From: Rubripirellula tenax
GTDB lineage: Bacteria; Planctomycetota; Planctomycetia; Pirellulales; Pirellulaceae
Reading direction: 5' to 3'
Length of the DNA: 64,000 nucleotides
Assembly: GCF_007860125.1 (NCBI RefSeq)
Contig: NZ_SJPW01000008.1
Coordinates: 285,553 to 349,552, forward strand
The notes below the pieces were generated by a model that saw only the letters and a program-made list of their open reading frames with translations, did not search any database and was not told the DNA's origin. Positions 1-7,925 of the stretch are shown one piece after another. Made by a program: the position numbers and the translations under genes. Numbering within the stretch: position 1 is the first letter of the stretch; each line of letters starts with the position of its first letter.

Positions 1-125
1 CTGGCCGAATTCTCTTCGGGCGCGCATCCGGCGCGGACGTCGACTAAATTCATTGTCGATGGTCGGTGGGACGTTCAGGTCCGTAAAGTCGCCGCCATTC
101 CCGCGATTTCAGGATCGAGCCCCGC

Positions 126-1604
126 ATGTCATTTCAACGCACGATGTTTCGCATCGTCCTTCTTATCATGGTCGGCGCCATCCACGGGCCAACCGACACA
201 GCGATTGCGCAGCAGGACATCGGCGCCGAACGCCCGAATGTCGTGATGATTGTGATCGACGACCTGAATGATTGGGTCGGATGTTTGGGTGGGCACCCAC
301 AAGTGCAAACGCCTCATATCGATTCGCTCGCCAAACGTGGCGTGACGTTCACAAACGCCCATTGCCAGGCCCCCATTTGCAACCCGTCGCGAATCAGCAT
401 GTTGCTGGGCCAATTGCCGTCCACGACCGGGCACTACTTCCTAACGCCCGGCTTTCGCGATGTGGAAGTCACTCGAAATGCCGAAACTTTGTTCCAGTCC
501 GTCCGTCGCCAGGGATATCGAACCGAAACGATGGGCAAGATTTTTCACGCCAGCGCCGACAAACCGTCGTTCGATCTTGCCCAACGTTCAAAAGGGATTC
601 GCGGTCTGCCGAAAAAGCTGCACTATGATTTGCCCGGATCCCATCCCCTGTGGGATTGGGGACAAGTAGATTTTCCCGACGAAGATCAGCGTGACTATCA
701 CACGGCATCATGGGCGGCCCAACGGTTTCCCGAACTGGCCAAGGCAGACCAACCGTTCGTGATGGCCGTTGGTTTTTATCTGCCGCATGTTCCCATCTAT
801 GCATCCAAGAAATGGTTCGATCTTTATCCGATGGACGAACTGGTGATGCCAACCGTCCCCGAAGGTGATCTCGACGACGTCCCGCCGATTGCGATCGAGT
901 TGAGCAAGAATATGACGGCCCCACGCAACGAATGGATGATCGAAAATGGCGAGGACAAAGAAGCGGTACGTGCTTACTTGGCATCGATATCGTTCGTCGA
1001 TCACTTGGTGGGAATGGTGCTGGATTCGGTCCAAAAGTCTGGTCACAGCGACGATACGCTCGTCGTGCTGTTAAGCGACCACGGTTTTCATTTGGCTGAA
1101 AAGAATAAGTGGGCCAAACGCAGTCTGTGGGAACGGACGACGCGAGTACCCCTGTTGGTTGCTGGACCTGGAATCGCAAACAACGCGCGTTGCGATGCCC
1201 CCGTCGGCCTGATCGATGTCTATCCGACGCTGTTGGATTTATGTGCCTTGCCGCAGCAAGAGAATCTGGACGGACATAGCCTGCGGCCATTGCTTGAAGA
1301 CGTGCAATCGCCATGGCAGCACCCAGCGATCTGTACATTCGGCCCTGGCAACCATTCGGTTCATTCCACCGACTACCATTTCATCCGTTACCGCGACGGA
1401 TCGGAAGAACTCTATGACCGGCGAAGCGATCGACTGGAGCAATACAATCTTGCAAACGATTCATCGATGTCCTCAGTCCTTGATGAACATCGAAAGTGGA
1501 TTCCCCAGAACGACGCGCCGATGGTTCCGGGCAGTCGAGGTTCCGACTCGCCACTTTACGGTGAATCCAACGGGCTTCAAAAAGCGATGAAGCGAGAGAA
1601 ATAG
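126..1604 (+). CDS. Exported sulfatase, iduronate-2-sulfatase type
   Basis: Hydrolyses sulfate esters, probably on sulfated polysaccharides, outside the cytoplasm. The 492-residue protein begins with a signal-peptide-like hydrophobic stretch (about residues 8-29). It has the metal-binding DD pair (D45, D46) and the sulfatase signature C-N-P-S-R with C85, the Cys that becomes formylglycine. Further on are the GKIFH element and the D-H / K-x-K-W region (SDHGFHLAEKNKW) of type I sulfatases. The CxPSR core and the GKxFH block match the iduronate-2-sulfatase-like branch that is expanded in planctomycetes. The start at 126 follows a weak AGGATCGAG; an ATG six codons later is also possible. It ends 4 bases before the convergent DUF1559 gene. 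The family is certain, the substrate unknown. Maturation needs a formylglycine-generating enzyme, which is not in this window. Confidence 0.93.
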   Translation: MSFQRTMFRIVLLIMVGAIHGPTDTAIAQQDIGAERPNVVMIVIDDLNDWVGCLGGHPQVQTPHIDSLAKRGVTFTNAHCQAPICNPSRISMLLGQLPSTTGHYFLTPGFRDVEVTRNAETLFQSVRRQGYRTETMGKIFHASADKPSFDLAQRSKGIRGLPKKLHYDLPGSHPLWDWGQVDFPDEDQRDYHTASWAAQRFPELAKADQPFVMAVGFYLPHVPIYASKKWFDLYPMDELVMPTVPEGDLDDVPPIAIELSKNMTAPRNEWMIENGEDKEAVRAYLASISFVDHLVGMVLDSVQKSGHSDDTLVVLLSDHGFHLAEKNKWAKRSLWERTTRVPLLVAGPGIANNARCDAPVGLIDVYPTLLDLCALPQQENLDGHSLRPLLEDVQSPWQHPAICTFGPGNHSVHSTDYHFIRYRDGSEELYDRRSDRLEQYNLANDSSMSSVLDEHRKWIPQNDAPMVPGSRGSDSPLYGESNGLQKAMKREK

Positions 1605-1608
1605 AGGA

Positions 1609-2619
1609 TCACCAATCGCCTTCGATCACTTCATGCCCATTGCGAGTCCCCAGTGCGTGCCAAATCGTGCGGTCGATTGAATCAGTAATCGACGACACGC
1701 TGCCATCCAGCTTAGCGGTGTTGACGAGCCCGACGTGATGGCTGCGTGAAGTGATAGCCGCATAAGTCGGATTTCCCGCGGATCCGTCTTTGCCTTCTTG
1801 CCACGAATTGAAATCCGTTTGCGGATACGTTTGCCCGGCGATCGTGAAGGCAACATTTGCGTTAGGCGGAAGCGTGACCGTGAACCCGGTGTGGTGGACT
1901 CGACCGTCCGGCCATTCGGTGTGCCCGGTGTCTTTGAACTGGGCTCCGCTGGCGACGACCATCTCGGCTTCGGCGGTCGTTTCGGGCAGCGAAGTCGATG
2001 ATGGGCCACCGTTACGTTGATAGGGCGTCCACGCTTTGACTTCCGATGTCAGCAACGTATGACTGGTGCCGTCCAAACAGTCACGGAAATCAAAGAACTT
2101 GTTTGGCGCAAACATGCCATCACCCGACTTCTCCGTCGCCGGATCGAAAACGAACCAACGACCAAAATTGAATCCGTAACATGTCGGATAGAGCGACGGC
2201 CGGTTGTCTGAAAACGTTCGCACTTGATCGCTTCCTGGATCACTCGGGCATGCATAAACGGGAACTTTCAACCCATCGATCAAGCGTTGATCGTCCCAAG
2301 CCAGCGAAAGGTCGACCGTTTCATAAATGTTGCCCTGTTCCAAGAACGGCAGAATTCGGCCGTGTACGCCCCACGAACCGTTGTTGCCCGTCGCATTGAC
2401 CGACAGATCAACAATCGCCGAAGGTGGAAGTCGTTTGAACGCACTTTGATAGTTGTGGCACGCCAACGCGATTTGCTTCAAGTGATTGCTGCATTGCATC
2501 CGCCGAGCCGCCTCACGTGCCGCTTGGACGGCCGGAAGCAACAGACCCACCATCACTCCGATGATCGCGATGACGACGAGCAATTCGACGAGGGTGAAGC
2601 CACTGTGTCTGGATCGCAT
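1609..2619 (-). CDS. DUF1559 pilin-like protein with type IV prepilin leader
   Basis: 336 residues. The N-terminus is a short basic leader followed by the prepilin motif GFTLVELLVVIAIIG, so it should be cut by a prepilin peptidase and N-methylated, leaving a hydrophobic helix. The rest is the DUF1559 domain (PAVQAAREAARRMQC, then H-NY), and near the end lies the H-X9-DG motif (HVGLVNTAKLDG). This family is strongly expanded in planctomycetes and its role is not settled; surface pseudopilin-like structure is the usual inference. The ATG at 2619 gives the compact leader MRSRHSGFT and is preferred to a TTG three codons upstream. It is transcribed away from the cysteine-rich/DUF1559/PepSY cluster. 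Confidence 0.92.
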   Translation of the reverse strand: MRSRHSGFTLVELLVVIAIIGVMVGLLLPAVQAAREAARRMQCSNHLKQIALACHNYQSAFKRLPPSAIVDLSVNATGNNGSWGVHGRILPFLEQGNIYETVDLSLAWDDQRLIDGLKVPVYACPSDPGSDQVRTFSDNRPSLYPTCYGFNFGRWFVFDPATEKSGDGMFAPNKFFDFRDCLDGTSHTLLTSEVKAWTPYQRNGGPSSTSLPETTAEAEMVVASGAQFKDTGHTEWPDGRVHHTGFTVTLPPNANVAFTIAGQTYPQTDFNSWQEGKDGSAGNPTYAAITSRSHHVGLVNTAKLDGSVSSITDSIDRTIWHALGTRNGHEVIEGDW

Positions 2620-2999
2620 GTTTCGCAAAAAGATCGAGGATGAAATCGAATTTACCGTTCCGATTCATCAACGTACGCAGACACCGTGCCAAACCCGCGA
2701 TCGTTCCCAAACACGCGATTGAGCAGGGTCGACGACGACGGTCCATCACACGGGGCGGTGTTTTCACCTCGCATGGTGGTTTTTCCGACACCGGTCGGCG
2801 ATGCCAGCGATCGATCCAAGTGAGCTGCGGCGAATTGACCTTTGGGGCTGCCAGCAATTGCCGAAACAACGGGATCCGGCGAAAATGAAGAACGTACAGT
2901 CCTCGAGTATTCTCCGACTTTCCCCGTGTTTCAATCGGCGTGACCCTTCCCAAGTTGTTTGTCGGCAAACGAACCCATCGCAGCTGCATCGGATGGACG
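2620..2999. other. Divergent intergenic region
   Basis: This stretch separates the leftward DUF1559 gene from the rightward cysteine-rich gene, so it should hold promoters for both. I could not identify convincing -35/-10 boxes. The cysteine-rich gene may begin at a GTG at 2940 instead of the ATG at 3000, which would shorten the gap. Open frames here on either strand have no recognisable content. Confidence 0.5.
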
Positions 3000-3557
3000 A
3001 TGTTGGCAGTGATGGTCGCTACGCTATTTGGCGTGCCTTCGATGGGGCGATTCGATCGCCAAAGTGCATCCAAGACCGAAGAACGTTTTCCGTGTGAAGA
3101 TTGTCCGTGCGGTTGCTCGACGGCTGAATATTGCTGGGACAAATGTTGTTGCCATAGCGATCGCGAAAAGTTGCGATGGGCGGCGAAAAACGCGGTCAAA
3201 CCGCCTCGTTTTTTGGTGAAACGGGTCGCCGACGCAGATTCTGTCTTGGCGTGTACGATTTCTGCGACGAACGATGACGGCAAAGTGTCTTCGTGCTGTT
3301 GTTGTGCTAAGAAACCCACTCCCAAGCCCACGAAAGATTCCGTCGCCGATGATTCGACCATCGGTACTTCGGTGGTTTTGATTTGGAAGGCTGCGGAATG
3401 CCGCGGCTTAAAATCGTTGTGGACGTTGTTGTCGACGGCGCTGATCGAAGTGAAATCGTTGTCGATGGATCCTGGCACGGCCATCGTCGACCGAATCGTT
3501 TTTCAGGACCACTTTTTGCTCGGTCGCGTTGATCATCCAGATCCGCCGGTGCCCTAG
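3000..3557 (+). CDS. Cysteine-rich, membrane-anchored or exported protein
   Basis: 185 residues from the ATG at 3000 (205 from a GTG at 2940). The N-terminus is hydrophobic (MLAVMVATLFGV), consistent with an anchor or signal sequence. A dense cysteine block follows at residues 32-51 (C-x2-C-x-C-x-C-x5-C-x3-CCC, then His), followed by a W-A-x3-A-V-x-P-P element. A second block of four adjacent cysteines lies at about 99-102, followed by a KP-rich linker. The C-terminal part carries DHFLLGRVDHPDPPVP. The cysteine spacing suggests metal binding or disulfide cross-linking, but no named domain is recognised. Planctomycetes appear to carry relatives of the CxCGC...CW..CCC block; this is from memory, not a search. 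It opens a same-strand cluster with a small ORF, a DUF1559 protein and a PepSY-TM protein, which hints at metal or redox handling at the envelope. Confidence 0.75.
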   Translation: MLAVMVATLFGVPSMGRFDRQSASKTEERFPCEDCPCGCSTAEYCWDKCCCHSDREKLRWAAKNAVKPPRFLVKRVADADSVLACTISATNDDGKVSSCCCCAKKPTPKPTKDSVADDSTIGTSVVLIWKAAECRGLKSLWTLLSTALIEVKSLSMDPGTAIVDRIVFQDHFLLGRVDHPDPPVP

Positions 3558-3573
3558 CACCCCTTCTTGATGG

Positions 3574-3591
3574 GCGGCGAGCAATCGCTGC
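3574..3591 (+). terminator. GC-rich hairpin with GCAA loop after the cysteine-rich gene
   Basis: GCGGCGA (3574-3580) can pair with TCGCTGC (3585-3591) around a GCAA tetraloop, with one G-U pair, 16 bases after the stop codon. The downstream run TTTCTCATTATTT is only moderately T-rich, so it may be a weak terminator, a processing or stability hairpin, or attenuator-like. GCAA belongs to the stable GNRA tetraloops. A longer inverted repeat, CTAGCACC (3554-3561) with GGTGCTAG (3624-3631), encloses it. Confidence 0.4.
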
Positions 3592-3652
3592 TTTCTCATT
3601 ATTTCGTTTGAACACCCCGACGCGGTGCTAGCGTTGTGCAGGAGGGTTGGTC

Positions 3653-3790
3653 GTGAATATCACGATTGCTCGACAGCCGATGCTGGCGTATCGCCGCGGA
3701 TCAGCACCTTCGTTTTTCGATGGATGCGGATGCGCCGCGTATCGGGCTGCGCAAGCGATGCCTATCGATCCAAAAATACCTTTCGCTTGA
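3653..3790 (+). CDS. Small ORF of 45 codons in the leader of the second DUF1559 gene
   Basis: A GTG at 3653 lies 7 bases after AGGAGG (3640-3645), the best Shine-Dalgarno I found in the window, and opens a 45-residue frame ending in TGA at 3788-3790. The peptide contains FFDGCGCAAYRAAQAMP, so it is another cysteine-bearing product beside the cysteine-rich protein. The frame is the same as the DUF1559 gene that follows. Only the single TGA separates them, with the next ATG 12 bases on, and that ATG has no good ribosome site of its own. Three readings are possible: a true small protein, a leader peptide that couples translation to the DUF1559 gene, or an N-terminal extension interrupted by a stop. 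I favour small protein or coupling leader; evidence is limited to the ribosome site and position. Confidence 0.5.
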   Translation: MNITIARQPMLAYRRGSAPSFFDGCGCAAYRAAQAMPIDPKIPFA

Positions 3791-3802
3791 TTGCAATTTG
3801 AT

Positions 3803-4936
3803 ATGAACTATCCAAGGATTTCTCCTATCCACAAACCACTTCCATCCGGTCACCGTCGCTCGTTCGGATTCACGTTGGTGGAGTTGCTGGTCGTGATCGC
3901 TATCATCGGCGTCCTCGTCGGAATGTTGCTTCCCGCCGTCCAAGCGGCGCGCGAGTCAGCGCGGCGAATGAGTTGCAGTAACAACTTCAAACAGATTGGG
4001 CTGGCGCTTCACAACTATGAATCTGCCTTCAAGACACTTCCTCCGGCCGGAACGCTTGATGCAGACTTTTCGGTTCAAGCCCGCATCCTGCCGTACATCG
4101 AGCAGTCTGGGTTGAACGACCAACTCAGCTTCAACGTGCCTGCGTTCAGCGGCAATTGGGCCGGAAAAGTACCGCATCCCGCAAACGCCGCGGCGTTTGC
4201 GAATGCAGTAGGAACTTATCTATGCCCCAGCGATCCCGCGGCGGCAACAACAACCGTCACGGTGTCGGGCAACGATTACACGTACGGTGGAAACAACTAC
4301 CTGGCCAGTTTCGGCAGCAACCGAAAACAAAACTATGATTTCCGTTGGAAGACGGACGGCATGTTTTTCTCGCCGCACGGCGTCAAGTTCAATCACGTTC
4401 TCGACGGCCTTTCCAATACGGTGATCATGAGCGAGACAGTACGCAGCGAAGGCGGCGACCAAACATTGCCAACCGGTCAACTTCCGCGAAGACCGTACAC
4501 CATGACGTTGAACGGGTCATCGGGTGTCAGCCCGGCATTGCAAACGAAGCAGGGCATGTCGGCGGGCGGCGTTTGGGCGGCGTATTTGAACGCCGACGGG
4601 TTGATCGAAAACCCCGACGTCGCCGCGATTTGGAACACGTTTTCGAATTGGCGTGGTGGATCGAGCCCCGCGATTCGTGGCCGGGGAATGAGCTGGGCAT
4701 TTACGGGCGCAATCAACTCGATGACCAACGGCTACCTGTCACCTAACAGTCCCACGCCCGACATTGTCACGCATTGGACCGGATACTTCGCGCCACGCAG
4801 CTATCACACCGGTGGCGCACTATTGCTGTTTGCCGACGGATCGGTCCACTTCCTAAGCGACAGCACGGATACCGAACTGCATCGTGACTTGCACAGCGCC
4901 AACGGTCACGAAGTGATTCAGGGTTTCGCACCATGA
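3803..4936 (+). CDS. DUF1559 pilin-like protein
   Basis: 377 residues. After a 25-residue basic leader comes the prepilin cleavage/N-methylation motif (GFTLVELLVVIAIIG) and hydrophobic helix, then the DUF1559 domain (VQAARESARRMSC, ALHNYES) and the terminal H-X9-DG motif (HTGGALLLFADG). The ATG at 3803 is preferred; a TTG at 3791 immediately follows the stop of the upstream small ORF. The stop overlaps the PepSY start as ATGA (4933-4936), so the two are probably translationally coupled. As in other members, the exported C-terminal domain has no known catalytic residues. The link to a PepSY-TM protein and a cysteine-rich protein suggests a dedicated envelope assembly, not a general pilus subunit. 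Confidence 0.92.
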   Translation: MNYPRISPIHKPLPSGHRRSFGFTLVELLVVIAIIGVLVGMLLPAVQAARESARRMSCSNNFKQIGLALHNYESAFKTLPPAGTLDADFSVQARILPYIEQSGLNDQLSFNVPAFSGNWAGKVPHPANAAAFANAVGTYLCPSDPAAATTTVTVSGNDYTYGGNNYLASFGSNRKQNYDFRWKTDGMFFSPHGVKFNHVLDGLSNTVIMSETVRSEGGDQTLPTGQLPRRPYTMTLNGSSGVSPALQTKQGMSAGGVWAAYLNADGLIENPDVAAIWNTFSNWRGGSSPAIRGRGMSWAFTGAINSMTNGYLSPNSPTPDIVTHWTGYFAPRSYHTGGALLLFADGSVHFLSDSTDTELHRDLHSANGHEVIQGFAP

Positions 4937-6375
4937 ACGATTCACCCTCTACCCAATCGAAACCAAGTGGTCGTCGGCAATGGCCCGACTATGCGTCGGT
5001 TTGGCGCTGGCATTTTTACGCAGGAGTGTTTTGCATTCCGTTCGTGATCGTGCTATCGATCAGCGGAACCATTTACCTGTATCGGCCTCAGATCGAGGCG
5101 TGGCAAGAAAGACACTACGACCAATTGCCCGTGGACGGACGATCGCCCATATCGCTGATGCGTCAAGTTGAATCTGCCGTCGCGAGCGTGGATGGCGGTC
5201 GATTCGTTTTGGCAGAACGCCCCCACGCCTTCGATGACTCCGACCCTACGACATCGGCTACACGAGTGATCGTCGATCGCGGAGGTGATCGATTGCGAAT
5301 TTTTGTCCACCCCATCGACGGATCGGTCTTGGGAACCGTCGAAGAGGATCAGCGGTTCGTCCGTGTCGTGCGGCGCATTCACGGTGAACTCTTGCTGGGA
5401 AAGCGAGGCTCGTATCTGGTCGAACTTGCGGCAAGCTGGACGATCGTGATGGTGTTGACAGGACTGGTGCTATGGTTGCCGCGCAAGTTCCAGCTTGCCG
5501 GAGTGGTCTATCCACGATGGAACGCCAAGGGGAAATCGTTTTGGAAAGACATCCACAGCGTTGGCGGTCTGTGGGCGTCCGGACTGATTGTGTTCTTAGT
5601 CGCAACCGGGTTGCCTTGGTCACTTTTCTGGGGCGACTATTTTAAGTCGATCCGCAAGGTGACGGGTACGACGCACGCCAGTTCGCATTGGGACAACGGA
5701 TCACCGAAGGGCGAACATGCCAATCACGAGGAGAAACGTCCGGCCCGATCGGGTTCTCCGCCTTGGAGAAGCCCTATACCCGATCCATCCACATTCCATT
5801 TATCGCAAATCGATCGCGTGGCCCCGTTTGCACAGTCATTGAATTGGTTGCCGCCCATCACCCTTGCACCGCCCAGCAACGGCGGTTCGATTTGGACAAT
5901 CAAATCGGAAACCGCGAATCGGCCGCACCAGCAGACGTTGCGATATGATGCCGAATCGCAAGAGCCGGTCGGTGTCGAAACGTTTGCGGACAGGCATTGG
6001 GTTGATCGTGTCGTTGGTCAAGGAATTGCCCTGCACGAAGGACAACGATTCGGCCTTGCCAATCAATTGATCGCATCGGCCGTGACCGGAATGCTGTTGA
6101 TTCTGTCGGTTACGGGGATCGTCCTTTGGTGGCGTCGGCGCGATTCGTTTGGGCTCTCGCCGCCCGCGTCGATTTCTCGACACGGCAGGATCACCGATCG
6201 CATCAGTCGCGGACGCTGCATCGGACTGGGGTTAGCAGTCATCGGACTGACGATCTACTTACCGCTATTCGGGCTTTCGCTGGTGGTGGTTTTGCTGCTC
6301 GATGGGTTGGTCTTCACCAGGTTCACGCCCCTAGCGATCTGGTTGGGGCGCCGATGTGCCGCCGTTGGACCGTGA
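4933..6375 (+). CDS. PepSY-associated TM helix protein
   Basis: 480 residues, a polytopic inner-membrane protein. The N-terminal helix (about 25-50) carries the family hallmark W-R-W-H-F-Y-A-G. Further membrane segments lie near residues 165-185 (SWTIVMVLTGLVLW), 205-228, 385-405 (VTGMLLILSVTGIVLWWRRR) and the C-terminus. Two periplasmic PepSY-like regions lie between them, around 55-150 and 250-370. PepSY-TM proteins are often found with iron or siderophore uptake genes and some are reductases; no TonB receptor is seen here. The middle loop contains a His/Glu-rich piece (HANHEEKRP). The gene starts inside the stop codon of the DUF1559 gene (ATGA), so it belongs to the same operon. Role inferred: redox or metal-related membrane step. 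Confidence 0.88.
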   Translation: MNDSPSTQSKPSGRRQWPDYASVWRWHFYAGVFCIPFVIVLSISGTIYLYRPQIEAWQERHYDQLPVDGRSPISLMRQVESAVASVDGGRFVLAERPHAFDDSDPTTSATRVIVDRGGDRLRIFVHPIDGSVLGTVEEDQRFVRVVRRIHGELLLGKRGSYLVELAASWTIVMVLTGLVLWLPRKFQLAGVVYPRWNAKGKSFWKDIHSVGGLWASGLIVFLVATGLPWSLFWGDYFKSIRKVTGTTHASSHWDNGSPKGEHANHEEKRPARSGSPPWRSPIPDPSTFHLSQIDRVAPFAQSLNWLPPITLAPPSNGGSIWTIKSETANRPHQQTLRYDAESQEPVGVETFADRHWVDRVVGQGIALHEGQRFGLANQLIASAVTGMLLILSVTGIVLWWRRRDSFGLSPPASISRHGRITDRISRGRCIGLGLAVIGLTIYLPLFGLSLVVVLLLDGLVFTRFTPLAIWLGRRCAAVGP

Positions 6376-6725
6376 AAACAACGGCGATCCATTGAAAACG
6401 CCGCTGCTGAACTAACATGTACCGGAACAGCCGACCACGCTGAAAATGCCGCGAAAGAAGGGAGTTCCGTAGTGACCGTTGCGCCGTCTGCCGACCGACG
6501 GTGCGGGTTTGTGAATGACCGATACGTTTACCCGTACGATACGGGTATAACTAAAGGAAGTATTCAAGCGTCTTGATCCCCGTGGGGCATCTTGACGCGG
6601 GACACGATGACGATGGGAATGCAACGTGTGGCGGAGCAGACGGAGACGTCACAGTCCTTTCTGTTGCGACGCTTGTTCGAGTTACACGATTGCAAATGAC
6701 CTCAGGAGGATCGAGATAATTCATC
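6376..6725. other. Intergenic region before the kinase gene
   Basis: About 350 bases without a convincing gene. It contains one strong symmetric site (6529-6547, listed separately) and a purine-rich AGGAGGA at 6704-6710, 15 bases before the kinase ATG, which is far for a ribosome site. No terminator for the PepSY gene is clear. Confidence 0.5.
6529..6547. promoter_or_regulatory. Palindromic site, possible operator
   Basis: TACCCGTA and TACGGGTA form a perfect 8-base inverted repeat around CGA. The heptamer CGATACG also occurs twice as a direct repeat (6520-6526 and 6537-6543), so two half-patterns overlap. The short spacer and dyad symmetry fit binding by a dimeric regulator better than a terminator, since no T-run follows. 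It lies 179 bases upstream of the kinase gene and 153 bases after the PepSY gene. The regulator is unknown. Confidence 0.4.
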
Positions 6726-7736
6726 ATGCTTTCCATCTCCAGCACCGACATCCAGCTTCCTTCGCCGTTGCCAACGGGCCTCGATCGATACGCCGATCGG
6801 AAGGAAATGGCTCGCGGCGGCAATGGACTTCTCTATTCGGGGTTTGATCTGATCGTCGGACGGACGGTTGCGATCAAGATGTTGTTGCCCGAGCATCGTC
6901 TGGATCGCACGTTTCGCCGGCGACTGCTTCGCGAAGCACGCGTCACGGCCCAATTGCAACACCCCGGTACGGTGCCGGTGTACGAAATCGGTGAAGACGA
7001 CGAGTGCGGCATCTACTACACGATGAAGCGGATTTCGGGCGAAAATTTCTTCAACGTACTGCGGTCCATCGCAAAGGGCGACGAGGAAGTGTTGCGGGCT
7101 TTTCCGCTGTATCGACGGATCGAGATCATTCAAGACGTTTGCCAAACGCTCGCCTCGGCGCATGTAAGCGGCGTGATTCACCGTGACGTAAAGCCTGAAA
7201 ATATTTGGGTTGGAAATTTTGGTGAAGTCACATTGCTGGATTGGGGCACGGCAAAGGTTTGGGGCGAATCGATGCCGTTCATGACCGAGCCCGAAGGCCA
7301 GCGTCGCAACGTGATTCGCGACTCGGCTTCGGACGACAGCGTCGTCCACCAAACGGGCGACTACGATCTGCCGCCGTTGACACCGGCCGAGAAAATGGTC
7401 GGGACCCCGACCTACATGTCGCCCGAGCAAATCGGAAACCGCGACATCGACGATCGCAGCGACATTTTTTCCGTGGGAATTTGCCTGTACGAAGCGATGG
7501 CGATTGCGGAACCATTTCGAGGGGCCGATCGCGACGAAACGTTCGACAACATCTGTTCGCGTCAACCGACACCTCCGAGCGAGCGATCCCCGACGCGAGG
7601 GATCCCGGAATTGGCCGATGATATTTTTGCCAAAGCGACTAGCAAGCAGCCGTCCCGTCGACAACAAACCATGCGTGAGTTAATTGCCGATTTAGATAAG
7701 CTCTTGCAAGTGGTTGGTCAGTCGCCCGACCCGTAG
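6726..7736 (+). CDS. Soluble Ser/Thr protein kinase (Hanks type)
   Basis: 336 residues, almost entirely kinase domain. Seen are a glycine-rich loop (MARGGNGLLYSG, about 28-39), VAIK with K51, a Glu at 70 for the alpha-C helix, the catalytic HRDVKPEN (152-159) and an MSPEQ that replaces APE. The metal-binding DFG is DWG (172-174), which still keeps the essential Asp. There is a long insertion in the activation region (about 180-225). No transmembrane helix or sensor domain follows, unlike PknB types, so it should be cytoplasmic. It is followed after 189 bases by an ECF sigma factor gene. Kinase/ECF sigma linkage is a recurrent planctomycete theme, so the kinase may control that sigma factor by phosphorylation; this is inference. 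Confidence 0.92.
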   Translation: MLSISSTDIQLPSPLPTGLDRYADRKEMARGGNGLLYSGFDLIVGRTVAIKMLLPEHRLDRTFRRRLLREARVTAQLQHPGTVPVYEIGEDDECGIYYTMKRISGENFFNVLRSIAKGDEEVLRAFPLYRRIEIIQDVCQTLASAHVSGVIHRDVKPENIWVGNFGEVTLLDWGTAKVWGESMPFMTEPEGQRRNVIRDSASDDSVVHQTGDYDLPPLTPAEKMVGTPTYMSPEQIGNRDIDDRSDIFSVGICLYEAMAIAEPFRGADRDETFDNICSRQPTPPSERSPTRGIPELADDIFAKATSKQPSRRQQTMRELIADLDKLLQVVGQSPDP

Positions 7737-7925
7737 CGATCCCGAACTCCCTGCGTTGATCGTATTCGCGTGCTAGCGAGGCGATCGCCGCGGCGGCCTT
7801 TTCCTTTTCCAGCTTTTTCGGAAATACGCTGGGATGTCGATCGCTCGACGGCATCCTTGAATGTGACGACCTTGATTGGGACGGAACAGTGAAGCCATGG
7901 GCGACCATGCGGAAACTCGGCACGC

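Noticed and set aside
2513-3484. Long open frame on the - strand across the cysteine-rich gene
   Set aside because: It overlaps the DUF1559 start and the + strand frame with real cysteine and hydrophobic patterning; its own sequence has no protein-like features.
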